DNA of 64,000 bases from Methanothrix harundinacea (GTDB lineage: Archaea; Halobacteriota; Methanosarcinia; Methanotrichales; Methanotrichaceae): positions 30,315-94,314 of the forward strand of contig DAXT01000014.1 in assembly GCA_002506535.1 (NCBI GenBank), read 5' to 3'. Positions 53,933-62,288 of this stretch are shown here, one piece after another. Below the pieces are notes generated by a model. The model saw nothing but the letters and a program-made list of their open reading frames with translations. It did not search any database and was not told the origin of the DNA. Position numbers and translations under genes: made by a program. The stretch's first letter is position 1; each line of letters starts with the position of its first letter.

Positions 53933-54949
53933 TCAGAGGATGATCTCGATCCCCAGCTCCTCTGCCAGCTCCTTGTAGCGGTTGCGGATGGTGACCTCCG
54001 TCACCCCGGCGACGTCCGCCACCTCCCGCTGGGTCCTCCGGTCGCCGCAGAGGATCGATGCGATGTATATCGCCGCCGCTGCCACCCCAGTCGGTCCCCG
54101 GCCGCTCGTCAGCTCCTTCTCCGCCGCCTGCCGTAGGATCTCGATCCCCTTCGCCTGGACCTCGCCTTTTAGGCTCAACCCGGAGCAGAACCGGGGTATG
54201 TAGTCGATGGGGCTCGTCGGCATCAGCTTCAGAGCCAGTTCCCTCGATACGAACCTGTAGGTCCTCCCGATCTCCTTCCTGCTGACCCTCGATACTTCGG
54301 CGATCTCGTCTAAGGTCCTGGGGACGTTACACTGCCTGCATGCGGCGTAGAGGGCTGCTGCGGCTACCCCCTCTATGGACCTTCCCCGGATCAGGTTCTT
54401 GTCGACGGCCTTTCGGTATATTACGGCGGCCGTCTCCCTGACGTTCCTCGAGAGGCCCAGGGCGGAGGCCATCCTGTCCAGCTCCGATAGGGCGAAGGCG
54501 AGGTTCCTCTCGGTGGCGTTGCTGACCCTGATCCTCCGCTGCCACTTTCGCAGACGGTAGAGCTGGGCCCTGTTCTTGGATGATATCGTCTTGCCGTAGG
54601 AGTCCCGGTTCCTCCAGTCTATCATCGTCGATAGGCCCTTGTCGTGGATGGTGTAGGTCATGGGGGCGCCTACCCTCGACCTCTTCATCCTCTGGTCGTG
54701 GTCGAAGGCCCTCCACTCAGGCCCCTGGTCGATGAAGTTCTCGTCGATGACGAGGCCGCAGTCGGAGCAGACGAGTTCCGCCCTCTCGTAGTCATGGACG
54801 AGGGCGTGGCTTCCGCACTCGGGACATTCCACTATGAACTTCTCGAACTCGTCTACCTTCTCCTTCTCCCGTCTGAGCTTGATCTTCTCCTGGATCTTCT
54901 CCTTCTCAGACCGTTCGATCTCCCTAATCTTTTCTATTTCTTCCACCAA
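53933..54949 (-). CDS. tfb: Transcription initiation factor B (TFB)
   Basis: A 338-residue archaeal TFIIB homologue that recruits RNA polymerase to TBP-bound promoters. Zn-ribbon CPECGSHAL...CSDCG, the B-finger/reader FIDQGPEWRAFD, and two cyclin repeats with the BRE-contacting HTH at the end (VADVAGVTEVTIRNRYKEL). The N-terminal 40 residues are a charged helix (EKIREIERSEKEKIQEKIK), which is longer than in many TFBs. The frame is open much farther upstream, but TTG 54949 follows GAGGAGC with 7 bases spacing. The gene overlaps gar1 by 26 bases, so they are co-transcribed. Confidence 0.93.
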   Translation of the reverse strand: MVEEIEKIREIERSEKEKIQEKIKLRREKEKVDEFEKFIVECPECGSHALVHDYERAELVCSDCGLVIDENFIDQGPEWRAFDHDQRMKRSRVGAPMTYTIHDKGLSTMIDWRNRDSYGKTISSKNRAQLYRLRKWQRRIRVSNATERNLAFALSELDRMASALGLSRNVRETAAVIYRKAVDKNLIRGRSIEGVAAAALYAACRQCNVPRTLDEIAEVSRVSRKEIGRTYRFVSRELALKLMPTSPIDYIPRFCSGLSLKGEVQAKGIEILRQAAEKELTSGRGPTGVAAAAIYIASILCGDRRTQREVADVAGVTEVTIRNRYKELAEELGIEIIL

Positions 54950-55202
54950 ATCCGCGCTCCTCGAAATAGAGTTTTTTTCCCAGATGAACTGCCATATCGA
55001 CGTCTCTATATGGTTTGACGACGATGTAGGGGTGATCCTTCGGGCCGAATATGTCAAAAACCCGGCCGATTCTGGCCTTCTTCTGATCTACAACCACAGA
55101 ATTGATCCTCGGAAGCTCTTCCTTCTTTTCGCCGATCATCGGCTCTCCGCGCACAATCAACTTCTTCTGAACTGAATGGACGGTGGTGCCCAACCTCTTC
55201 AA
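54924..55202 (-). CDS. gar1: H/ACA ribonucleoprotein protein Gar1
   Basis: A 92-residue Gar1-type beta-barrel that helps H/ACA RNAs guide pseudouridylation. MKRLGTTVHSVQKKLIVRGE is the usual start, then INSVVVDQKKARIGRVFDIFGPKDHPYIVVKP, the Cbf5-binding core. TTG 55202 follows GAGGTGACCTG, and a TATA box lies at 55237-55246. Gar1-TFB pairing is common in Euryarchaeota. Confidence 0.9.
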   Translation of the reverse strand: MKRLGTTVHSVQKKLIVRGEPMIGEKKEELPRINSVVVDQKKARIGRVFDIFGPKDHPYIVVKPYRDVDMAVHLGKKLYFEERGFGGRNRKD

Positions 55203-55236
55203 CAGGTCACCTCACCTCTGCTTGTTTGGCCTTATT

Positions 55237-55246
55237 CTATATAAAG
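55237..55246 (-). promoter_or_regulatory. gar1: TATA box of gar1-tfb
   Basis: On the minus strand CTTTATATAG. A start site about 25 bases downstream falls near 55216, before the TTG at 55202. Confidence 0.5.
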
Positions 55247-55288
55247 GTTCCGCAAACATTTTATTCGATGAGTTTTCCCTCCAGACTC

Positions 55289-55299
55289 AAAGTTTATCT
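55289..55299 (+). promoter_or_regulatory. TATA box of nog1
   Basis: AAAGTTTATCT about 30 bases before ATG 55325; the transcript would have a very short leader. Confidence 0.4.
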
Positions 55300-55324
55300 C
55301 CCTTTAAAGACGTCCGTAGCGGTT

Positions 55325-56275
55325 ATGTTCGAAAGGCTTCCAACCGTCCCCACGTCTCAGGAGCTGGTGGACCGGGCCTTCAGAAGGTCGAAGAGGGCGG
55401 CTTCGAGCCGTAAAAAGGACGAAGCGATGCTGATGACCGCAGGGAATATCCTCTCAGACAACCTGACAAACCTGGTCCGAAAGTATCCGTCCTTCACGAA
55501 CATCCCGCCCTTCTATTACGACCTCGCCGACGCCGTGGTGGGGGTGGACGAGATGAGGATCCACCTCTCCAGGGTCTCCTGGGCAGGCTCCCAGATCCGG
55601 ACGATCACCAAGGAACACCTGGCGGAGATGAAGGGGGCCAAAGATAAGCCTTCCATCAGGAGGGCCTCCTTCGGGAGGATGGCCTCGGTGATGAAGTCCA
55701 TCGAGAAGGACCTCCTCTTCCTCAACGACGCCCGCCAGAAGCTGAGGTTCATGCCGACAGTGGACCCTGAGCTACCCACCATCATCGTCGCGGGGTACCC
55801 GAACGTCGGCAAGTCCAGCTTCATGACGGCGGTGACAGGGGCGAGGCCCGAGATCGCCAGCTACCCCTTCACCACGAAGGGCGTTGGTGTGGGCCACTTC
55901 ACCCGGCTTCATCAGAGGTATCAGGTGGTGGACACCCCGGGGCTTCTGGATCGTCCCCTCTCCGAGAGAAACGAGATCGAACTCCAGGCGATGGCCGCCC
56001 TCCGACATCTCCGGGGAGCTGTCCTCTACATACTGGACCCAAGCGAGCACTGCGGCTTCTCCCTGGAGGAGCAGCTGCGCCTTCTGGAGGATATCAAAGT
56101 CTGGCTCCGTCTTCCGGTCCTGGTGGTGGCGAACAAGACGGACCTCGCCGCCTACGATGGTGGAGATATGACGATGTCAACCTTGAGCGGCTCCGGCGTC
56201 GTCGAGGTGCTGGACCGGATGGTGGAGATCCTGGAAGGGGTCGGTGGAGATGAATACGAGACGGGAGAAGAGTAG
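55325..56275 (+). CDS. Nog1-type ribosome-assembly GTPase
   Basis: A 316-residue GTPase of the Nog1/Obg group, involved in large ribosomal subunit assembly. MFERLPTVPTSQELVDRAFRRSKRA is the family's N-terminal helical bundle start. G1 AGYPNVGKSSF, G2/G3 YPFTTKG and VVDTPGLLDRP, and G4 VVANKTDL are intact. The frame opens at 55226, but ATG 55325 matches homologues and the promoter. Divergent from gar1. Confidence 0.9.
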   Translation: MFERLPTVPTSQELVDRAFRRSKRAASSRKKDEAMLMTAGNILSDNLTNLVRKYPSFTNIPPFYYDLADAVVGVDEMRIHLSRVSWAGSQIRTITKEHLAEMKGAKDKPSIRRASFGRMASVMKSIEKDLLFLNDARQKLRFMPTVDPELPTIIVAGYPNVGKSSFMTAVTGARPEIASYPFTTKGVGVGHFTRLHQRYQVVDTPGLLDRPLSERNEIELQAMAALRHLRGAVLYILDPSEHCGFSLEEQLRLLEDIKVWLRLPVLVVANKTDLAAYDGGDMTMSTLSGSGVVEVLDRMVEILEGVGGDEYETGEE

Positions 56276-56312
56276 CTTCGAAGTGAGATGGGAAGGTGGA
56301 TCGGCCTGTACC

Positions 56313-56717
56313 TCAGGCCGACTGTCTGATGATGTAGTCCACCATCGACGCAGAGAGCTTGGCTTCCCAGGATATCCTCGATGAGATCTCTTCGACGTTC
56401 AGCCCGTCAGACCGCAGCCCGCGTATCCTGTCTATCATCTCGTCGTCGATGACGTAGTACTCGTCGATGTCCTTTCTATGGCCCCAGACGTCCCCCTCGA
56501 TGATCTCGACCCCCTGGGTCTCCAGGAAAGCCCGGCCGGTGTAGGGCATGCCCTTGTAGTATGACGGCGGGACCTGTACGGCCTTGAGCCTGGGGCTCGA
56601 CTGCAAGAGCCTGAACATGTCGGTGCTGGAGGCCCTGTAGGCGAGGTGGACCGTCAGATCGTTCCTCGTGAGGTCTTTTATGTCATCCTTGGAGCTGATT
56701 ATCCTTATCTTCATCAT
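56313..56717 (-). CDS. DUF1699 protein, copy 5
   Basis: A 134-residue DUF1699 protein, more diverged than copies 1-3: MMKIRIISSKDDIKDLT, VHLAYRASSTDMFRLLQSSP, VQVPPSYYKGMPY, ETQGVEIIEGDVWGHRKDID with EYYVIDDE and KLSASMVDYIIRQSA. The invariant GDVWGHRKDIDEYY block is kept, while the Cys of CPRLRA is Ser. ATG 56717 or 56714. Downstream of copy 4 by 138 bases with no clear TATA box between, so likely co-transcribed. Confidence 0.82.
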   Translation of the reverse strand: MMKIRIISSKDDIKDLTRNDLTVHLAYRASSTDMFRLLQSSPRLKAVQVPPSYYKGMPYTGRAFLETQGVEIIEGDVWGHRKDIDEYYVIDDEMIDRIRGLRSDGLNVEEISSRISWEAKLSASMVDYIIRQSA

Positions 56718-56855
56718 AGAACCACCACCGAATCTCCGGGACGGCGTGTCTTCGGACCGATAACCCCCTTACGCCCCGGCCCCTCTCTGGCCCGGGAACT
56801 GTTATCGGGGCCGATATCGGCTGCAGACACGATTGTCCGGAGAGGTCGGATATCC

Positions 56856-57260
56856 TCAAGCCGTCTGTTTTATCATGTACCTGACCATCGACGCAGAGAG
56901 CTTCGACTCCCTGGAGACCCTTCCGGCGATCTCGTCGGCGTTTATCCCCTCGGACTGGAGGTTGTTTATCCTGTCGATCACCCTGTCGTCGACGGTGTAA
57001 TATTCGTCTATGTCTTTTCTATGGCCCCAGACGTCTCCCTCGATGATCTCCACCCCCTGCATCTCCAGGAACATCTGGCCTGCGTGGGACATGGTCTTGT
57101 AGTATGACGAGGGGACCTGGATGGCCCTTAGCCTGGGGCAGGACTGGAGGAGCCTGAATATGTCGGTGTTGGAGGCTCTGAAGGCAAGGTGTATCATCTG
57201 CTCGTTTCGGTTAAGTTGGTCGATCTCTTTCTTTGAACTGACGACTCTGATCTTCATCAT
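56856..57260 (-). CDS. DUF1699 protein, copy 4
   Basis: A 134-residue DUF1699 protein: MMKIRVVSSKKEIDQLN, MIHLAFRASNTDIFRLLQSC, IQVPSSYYKTMSHA, FLEMQGVEIIEGDVWGHRK and KLSASMVRYMIKQTA. Together with copy 5 it forms a second clade marked by FRLLQS and SASMV. The frame is open from 57299, but ATG 57260 follows GAGGTGATTTG and matches the other copies. The leader has a small palindrome but not the 25-bp element of the first array; a TATA-like ACTTATATG lies about 40 bases upstream (57297-57305). Confidence 0.83.
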   Translation of the reverse strand: MMKIRVVSSKKEIDQLNRNEQMIHLAFRASNTDIFRLLQSCPRLRAIQVPSSYYKTMSHAGQMFLEMQGVEIIEGDVWGHRKDIDEYYTVDDRVIDRINNLQSEGINADEIAGRVSRESKLSASMVRYMIKQTA

Positions 57261-57275
57261 CAAATCACCTCTGAT

Positions 57276-57287
57276 ATAACGGGTTAT
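57276..57287 (-). promoter_or_regulatory. Small palindrome in the leader of DUF1699 copy 4
   Basis: ATAAC-GG-GTTAT, perfect 5-bp arms, 16 bases before the start codon. It occupies the same place as the palindromes of copies 1 and 2 with another sequence. Confidence 0.3.
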
Positions 57288-57505
57288 TGTGCCTCGCATA
57301 TAAGTTTATTGGAATCGAACATTTTTGCTAAAATGGGGCAAAATGGAGGCCCATCCCTCTAACGGTAAAATCTCCTGATGAGATCCCGAGATCTTATCAG
57401 ATATCGAGGTTAAAGGGCATCAATTCGCATCGTTCAAGAGGATCCTGGGTCATCAGGTGGAATCGCCCGAAGACCCCGTTTCCACTCTGGATTTATAATG
57501 TATAT

Positions 57506-58174
57506 TTAAATGGCTTCGCGAGGGGTCCCCTCCCTCCGGGATCTTCCCTCCCGAAGATCCGGAGTTGGCCCCCCGGGAAGGGAGAGCCTCAGGACCAAGA
57601 GCTCCTCGAAGAAATACTTCTCCGCAGCTGCAACCTCGACCTCCAGCCCCACCCGACGCGCCTTCTGCGCCACCTCCGATGGGTCAGAGAGGCTTGAGAC
57701 GAGGAGGAGGGCGCGACCTCCCCGGGCCCGCAGATGGTCCCCCAGAGCCTCCAGGAACCTGTTTATCGTATCTCTACCCGTATCTCCGCCGTCGAAGGCG
57801 CGGTTCAGCCACCCTTCCAGAACCTCTTCCTCTCCGGTGGGAAGGTACGGCGGGTTGAAGAGGATGAGATCGAAACGCGACCTTATGCCGGAGAAGAGGT
57901 CAGCTCTGATCGTATCGATCCCCTCTCGCCGGAGGAGACGGACGGCACCGGGGTTGATATCTGTGGCGATGACCCGCCGGGCCAGGGGGACCATGCTCTT
58001 CGATATCAGCCCTCTTCCGGCTCCCATCTCAAGGACGACGTCGTCGGCAGAGACCTCCTCAAGGGCGGCCCGCAGGAGCAGGCAGGTATCCTCGGCGGGC
58101 TCGTAGACCTCATCGAGATCTCCATCCTCAGGTGGAGGTACTGCCACCGGCTTTAGAGGCCATCTCTCATCCAT
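57506..58174 (-). CDS. HemK2-type class I methyltransferase
   Basis: A 222-residue SAM-dependent methyltransferase. YEPAEDTCLLLRAALEE, VLEMGAGRGLIS (SAM motif I), VIATDINPGAVRLL and the catalytic NPPYLP follow the HemK2/Mtq2 pattern, whose members methylate the Gln of the GGQ motif in release factor aRF1. The frame is open far upstream and overlaps the preceding gene; ATG 58174, 27 bases past that gene's stop, matches the family. The C-terminal 25 residues after RLSLPGG are charged and poorly conserved. Confidence 0.85.
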   Translation of the reverse strand: MDERWPLKPVAVPPPEDGDLDEVYEPAEDTCLLLRAALEEVSADDVVLEMGAGRGLISKSMVPLARRVIATDINPGAVRLLRREGIDTIRADLFSGIRSRFDLILFNPPYLPTGEEEVLEGWLNRAFDGGDTGRDTINRFLEALGDHLRARGGRALLLVSSLSDPSEVAQKARRVGLEVEVAAAEKYFFEELLVLRLSLPGGPTPDLREGRSRREGTPREAI

Positions 58175-58200
58175 CTCGCCATCTATCTGGCGGGGCTTTT

Positions 58201-59415
58201 TCACTCCGGTTTCTCGGTCTTCAAGAGCCAAAGGTCCTGACCTCCCGATCCCTGAGATTGCGTCCATCCGACGATGGCGAGCCCTCCGTCCTTCGTCGGG
58301 ACGATAGACCTCCCCAGGTCGAAGCCCGCTCCACCGAAGGTCTTCTCCCAGACCTTCTCCCCCCCGGCCCCTATCTTCAAGAGCCACAGGTCCGGTTGGC
58401 CTGTCCCCTGAGATCCGGTGTAACCGACGACGATGATGCCATCGTCCTTTGCCGCCAGGGCCGACGAGCCGCCGTCATCGGCGGAGCCTCCATAGGTATT
58501 CTCCCAGATCTTCTCTCCCTCTCCATCGGTCTTTACGACGAAGAGGTCCCTTCCGCCAGAGGTCCCGGACGTTGAGGCTCCGACGATATAGAGGCTTTCG
58601 CCGACCTCCAGGATATAGTTCCCCCTCTCGTCGCCGTCTTTGCCGAAGGTCTTCTCCCAGATCCTCTCGCCGCGGGCGTCGGTCTTCACGAGCCAGAGGT
58701 CCTCTCCGCCAGCGCCGTAGGATTCCGTCGTCCCAGCCAGGAGGTATCCGCCCTCCGTCTCTGATATCGAGGTGAAGCCGTCGTTCTTCGACCCTCCGAT
58801 GGCGACCTCCCACAGAAGGTTCCCATCGGGATCTACCTTGACGATCCAGCCGTCGGAACCTCCGGACCCGCTGGAGGTGGTCACCCCGGCTATGGCAAAT
58901 CCGTCCGCCGTCTCCAGGATGGCGACGCCCCAGTCGTCTTCGGGACCGCCGAAGGTCTTCTTCCACCTCTCATAGCCGTTGGAGTCGGTCTTGACGAAGA
59001 GGAGGTCTTTTTTGCCAGAACCCCAGGAGTCGGTGACTCCGGCAACAGCGAACCCGTCTCTCGTCACCGCTACAGCCCATCCCTCGTCGCGACCGGGTCC
59101 GCCGATCGTCCTCTCCCATTCCAGATCCCCCTCTTTATCGGTCTTGATGAGGAGGATGTCTCTCTGCCCGGCCCCCTTTGATCCCGTATAGCCGGCGACG
59201 ATGAGGCCGGCGTCTCTCGTCTCCTGGAGGGAGAGCCCCCGCTCCTCCCCGGCACCGCCGAAGAACCTCTCCCACTGGAGGTCTGGAGGCTGGGCGAGGG
59301 CGGTCTGGGCCGTGATCGAGATGAGGAGGGCGGCTCCTGCAACGGATCCGATGGCATAGAGACCCTCTCGAATCCCGGGCCATCTTATCTTCAATTCGGC
59401 GGCTTTCATCTTCAT
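58201..59415 (-). CDS. Exported seven-repeat beta-propeller protein
   Basis: A 404-residue exported protein. A signal or anchor segment (residues 18-40, LYAIGSVAGAALLISITAQTALA) is followed by seven repeats of about 50 residues of the form W-x-K-T-F-G-G...D...S...T-x-D-G...V-A-G-x-T-x-S-x-G-x-G...D-L-W-L-V-K-T-D-x-x-G. Seven repeats fit one closed seven-bladed propeller. Such proteins occur on methanogen surfaces; the ligand is unknown. ATG 59415 or 59409. Upstream of the HemK2 gene and 6 bases downstream of the next secreted protein, so part of one transcript. Confidence 0.8.
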   Translation of the reverse strand: MKMKAAELKIRWPGIREGLYAIGSVAGAALLISITAQTALAQPPDLQWERFFGGAGEERGLSLQETRDAGLIVAGYTGSKGAGQRDILLIKTDKEGDLEWERTIGGPGRDEGWAVAVTRDGFAVAGVTDSWGSGKKDLLFVKTDSNGYERWKKTFGGPEDDWGVAILETADGFAIAGVTTSSGSGGSDGWIVKVDPDGNLLWEVAIGGSKNDGFTSISETEGGYLLAGTTESYGAGGEDLWLVKTDARGERIWEKTFGKDGDERGNYILEVGESLYIVGASTSGTSGGRDLFVVKTDGEGEKIWENTYGGSADDGGSSALAAKDDGIIVVGYTGSQGTGQPDLWLLKIGAGGEKVWEKTFGGAGFDLGRSIVPTKDGGLAIVGWTQSQGSGGQDLWLLKTEKPE

Positions 59416-59421
59416 CGATCT

Positions 59422-60981
59422 CTAAAGGTATCTCTCGAAGGCGACGAATATCATCAGTATCAGGACCGGTAGGGCCCACAAGAAGGATCCTTTGCCGGAA
59501 ACGCCGCCCTCTCCGGCGTCTTCCCCGGCTCCGACCCCGTCACCTCCATCCCGGACCGGCCTTGCGCCGTTCTCCTCCTCCACCGGAGATGGGCGATCCC
59601 CGGTGGTCTGTATCGATCCTCCGGTGGATGCAGTGATAGAGCCGGTCCCATAATCCTCGACGGTGATGCTCAGCCGCGACGATTCGATGGTGCAGGCGGT
59701 ACCGTCCTCGTCGCGGTAGCATACGCTCGTCGCCGGGATATCGAACCTTCCGGTCACCGGGCAAGATATGGTATAGACCAGGGAGGCGGTCTCCCCAGGC
59801 AGGAGGACCCGGGATAGGTCCGTCTCCCCGGAGGCGATGCTTGCCCAGGCGGGAACCGTAACCTTCGCCGAGACGATGGTCCTCCGGTTGCCGACGTTCG
59901 TCGCCGTCAGGGTAACCGTAACCTCTTCTCCCTTCTGGACGGTGGTGGCAGAGGCCTTCTTCTCCACCTCCACCAGGGGGCCGATGACGTCGATGACGGC
60001 GCTTCTCGAGGCGACCCTGTAGGTCCTGCCGTCGAGGGTATAGGTCGCCTCTGCCGGGGGTAGGACCTGCCCCTCCCCGGGCTTCCTGGCGGTGATGGCG
60101 TAGCTTCTCGTCTCCATCTCCCCCGGAGGTATCGTCGCCTTCCAGTTCAGGCCGGTGTCTGCCCGAAACTCCCGGCCGACGGAGTCGGTGATATCCACCA
60201 CCAGGGGCCTGTCACCCCGGTTGCTGACGGAGAGGCGGACGAGGCTCTTATCTTTCAGCTTCATCGCCTCGTCAGCGTACTTGTTAATCCTGAGGGGGCC
60301 ATAGATCCGAAAGCTCGTCCCGCCCCAGGATTCGTAAACCGACCCATCGCCGTCGAGGTAACGGGCCTGAACCTTCACAAAGACCTCTTCGGGGCCCGCC
60401 ATCGAGGGGGCGGCGAACCTCATCTTGATGGGGTCGACCTCCCCGGGGACGAGGCTCGACCTCCTGTACCTCGATGAGAAGATCGGCGGGTCCGTCGTCA
60501 CCTCCACCACCAGATCTTCCGCCTCCGCCAGCCCGACGTTCTCGATCTCGACCCTGAGGTTCACCACCTCCCCAGCCTCAAAAGAGTCATCCTCCGACGC
60601 CACCATGACCCGAAGGTCTGGAACGGCAGAGACGAGGAGGACGACTCTTGCCCGAGGCTCCGCGAGGCCGTCGATGAGACGGTCCCTCATCCAGACCTCC
60701 TGGACGATCACCATCACATCGTCGTCCACTGAGAAGCTATCCCCTGATCCGAGGGCTCTGGTGGCGATCAGCTCTTCGCCCCTCGATAGCTTCAGCATCA
60801 CCATCCTCGGCGTCACCTCTTCGGGGGTGAAGTCCGCCGCCACGAGGGAGTACCCTGCGATGGTAAGGACCTCTCCCCAGCGGAGCTCCCCCTCGCCCCT
60901 GTCCCCCCACTCGACGGCAGAGCCGATGGCTGAGGCGGAGAGGAGGCCGGCGAGGAGGAGATAGGCGAGGAGATTTGTCAT
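59422..60981 (-). CDS. Membrane-anchored protein with CARDB-like repeats
   Basis: A 519-residue exported protein: signal peptide MTNLLAYLLLAGLLSASAIGSA, then several beta-sandwich modules. VVNLRVEIENVGLAEAEDLVVEV and VTVTLTATNVGNRRTIVSAKVTV are CARDB/DUF11-like segments used as extracellular spacers. A Gly/acidic linker and a C-terminal span FLWALPVLILMIFVAF end it. The frame is open from 61017; ATG 60981 gives the signal peptide. Overall layout resembles S-layer-associated proteins. It overlaps neither neighbour but is spaced by only a few bases on each side. Confidence 0.75.
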   Translation of the reverse strand: MTNLLAYLLLAGLLSASAIGSAVEWGDRGEGELRWGEVLTIAGYSLVAADFTPEEVTPRMVMLKLSRGEELIATRALGSGDSFSVDDDVMVIVQEVWMRDRLIDGLAEPRARVVLLVSAVPDLRVMVASEDDSFEAGEVVNLRVEIENVGLAEAEDLVVEVTTDPPIFSSRYRRSSLVPGEVDPIKMRFAAPSMAGPEEVFVKVQARYLDGDGSVYESWGGTSFRIYGPLRINKYADEAMKLKDKSLVRLSVSNRGDRPLVVDITDSVGREFRADTGLNWKATIPPGEMETRSYAITARKPGEGQVLPPAEATYTLDGRTYRVASRSAVIDVIGPLVEVEKKASATTVQKGEEVTVTLTATNVGNRRTIVSAKVTVPAWASIASGETDLSRVLLPGETASLVYTISCPVTGRFDIPATSVCYRDEDGTACTIESSRLSITVEDYGTGSITASTGGSIQTTGDRPSPVEEENGARPVRDGGDGVGAGEDAGEGGVSGKGSFLWALPVLILMIFVAFERYL

Positions 60982-60985
60982 GATC

Positions 60986-62143
60986 TCAACGCCTGAAGAA
61001 AATGATGTAGATGACAAGGATCGCGCCCACCGTCGATAGATAGAGGGTCTCCCTTCGGCCGTCGGGAGACCCCCCCTCGGGACCGTCTCTCTCTTGGAGG
61101 CCGGTCTCGGCCTTCTCTAGAGCCTCCGGCTTCGCCGTCTCTGAGGCGGGTTTGACCCCGCCGGAGTCTGATGACGGGCCCTTCGCCAGTGTCTGGGACG
61201 GGATATCCTCACCCCCGTCCTCCGTCGTGGCGGTCCTGATGCTTGGAGCTGCAGCTGTGCTGCTGGTGGCGGTCCGGGGGTTGTTCGTCCTCGACTCCGT
61301 CTCGAAGGTCATACCCTTCGGGGCGTAGAAGGTGACCGCGCTCTTTCCCTCGACCCTGACGGTCTTTCTATTCTCGTATTCGATCTTGGTGGCGGGGTCC
61401 AGCCACCTCACCGCCAGGATGTGGGTTCCCTCTTCGATGCTGAACTTGCCGAAGTCGGTGGTGCTCTCCTTCTTGGCGGTCTTCAGCCTCTCGTATTCGC
61501 CGTTGATGTAGAGGTAGGCCTCAAGGTCTTCAGTGTTGTCGTTTCTCAACATCACATTGAGGTCGAACTTCTCCGGCCCCGTATTACGGGTTGTATAGAG
61601 GGTGACAGCCGTCACCCCATCTATCGTCGCGACGGTCTCCTCTTTATGGGTCTTCTTGGTGTCGTCGTCCCACCATGTGATGGCGAAGCTGTGGGGACCC
61701 GACTCCAGGGGGTAGTTGCCGAACTTCTTCTCCTTATCTTTGGCTACGTCCTCGGTCATCTTCAGCTGCGAGTCTATGAAGAGAGATACGCTGAGGGTGT
61801 CGTCGTCTCTGTTGAAGACGTAGACAGCGGCCTCAGAGATCGTCGGCTCTGACGCCTCCGGCTCCATGACGATCTCTCCGGGATCCTCTGCCTCGCCCTC
61901 GCCAGATCCCTCCGGCTCTGATGGCTCCGGTTCTACCTCCACCGTCTGGCCCGCGGCTGGCCCAACGGTCACCTCTGGCGCCGTCGGTTCCATGGCGACC
62001 TCCTTTTCGCCGATCTCGCCGTAGATGTTCGCCTCCAGATCGGACGCCTCGGACGCCGGGGCCGATATGAATAGGAGAAGGAGAGCCATGATGGAGAGGG
62101 CTGCCAACGCTCCGATATCCCAACAGGAAGATCTGCCTATCAT
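60986..62143 (-). CDS. Membrane-anchored protein with two repeated beta domains
   Basis: A 385-residue exported protein: N-terminal signal or anchor (ALAALSIMALLLLFISAPASEA), a Pro/Glu-rich acidic stalk, two related domains (AAVYVFNRDDDTLSVSLFID...FGNYPLESGPHSFAITWWD, and FDLNVMLRNDNTEDLEAYLYI...FGKFSIEEGTHILAVRWLD), a Ser/Thr-rich linker and a C-terminal span STVGAILVIYIIFF ending in RR. Each domain resembles a small PEGA-like beta domain. Function unknown. First gene of the minus-strand surface-protein group and divergent from the membrane-anchored regulator. Confidence 0.75.
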   Translation of the reverse strand: MIGRSSCWDIGALAALSIMALLLLFISAPASEASDLEANIYGEIGEKEVAMEPTAPEVTVGPAAGQTVEVEPEPSEPEGSGEGEAEDPGEIVMEPEASEPTISEAAVYVFNRDDDTLSVSLFIDSQLKMTEDVAKDKEKKFGNYPLESGPHSFAITWWDDDTKKTHKEETVATIDGVTAVTLYTTRNTGPEKFDLNVMLRNDNTEDLEAYLYINGEYERLKTAKKESTTDFGKFSIEEGTHILAVRWLDPATKIEYENRKTVRVEGKSAVTFYAPKGMTFETESRTNNPRTATSSTAAAPSIRTATTEDGGEDIPSQTLAKGPSSDSGGVKPASETAKPEALEKAETGLQERDGPEGGSPDGRRETLYLSTVGAILVIYIIFFRR

Positions 62144-62233
62144 AAGGAACGTATCAAGTTGGACTTTATCATTTATGAATCATACGTCTCGTCGGTCCAG
62201 AAGCCCCCCTCCAGCTAAAAGACGCCCAAATCT

Positions 62234-62241
62234 TAAATATA
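62234..62241 (+). promoter_or_regulatory. TATA box of the membrane-anchored regulator
   Basis: TAAATATA within TCTTAAATATATTCG, about 50 bases before ATG 62289. The opposing minus-strand gene has a TATA-like string at about 62165-62178. Confidence 0.4.
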
Positions 62242-62288
62242 TTCGACATCAAAACCCCCAGAAGAACCGGCTTTCCAAAAGGGTCCAG

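Noticed and set aside
57300..57325. GGAATCGAAC, reverse complement of a T-loop
   Set aside because: The flanks are AT-rich promoter sequence with no cloverleaf pairing.
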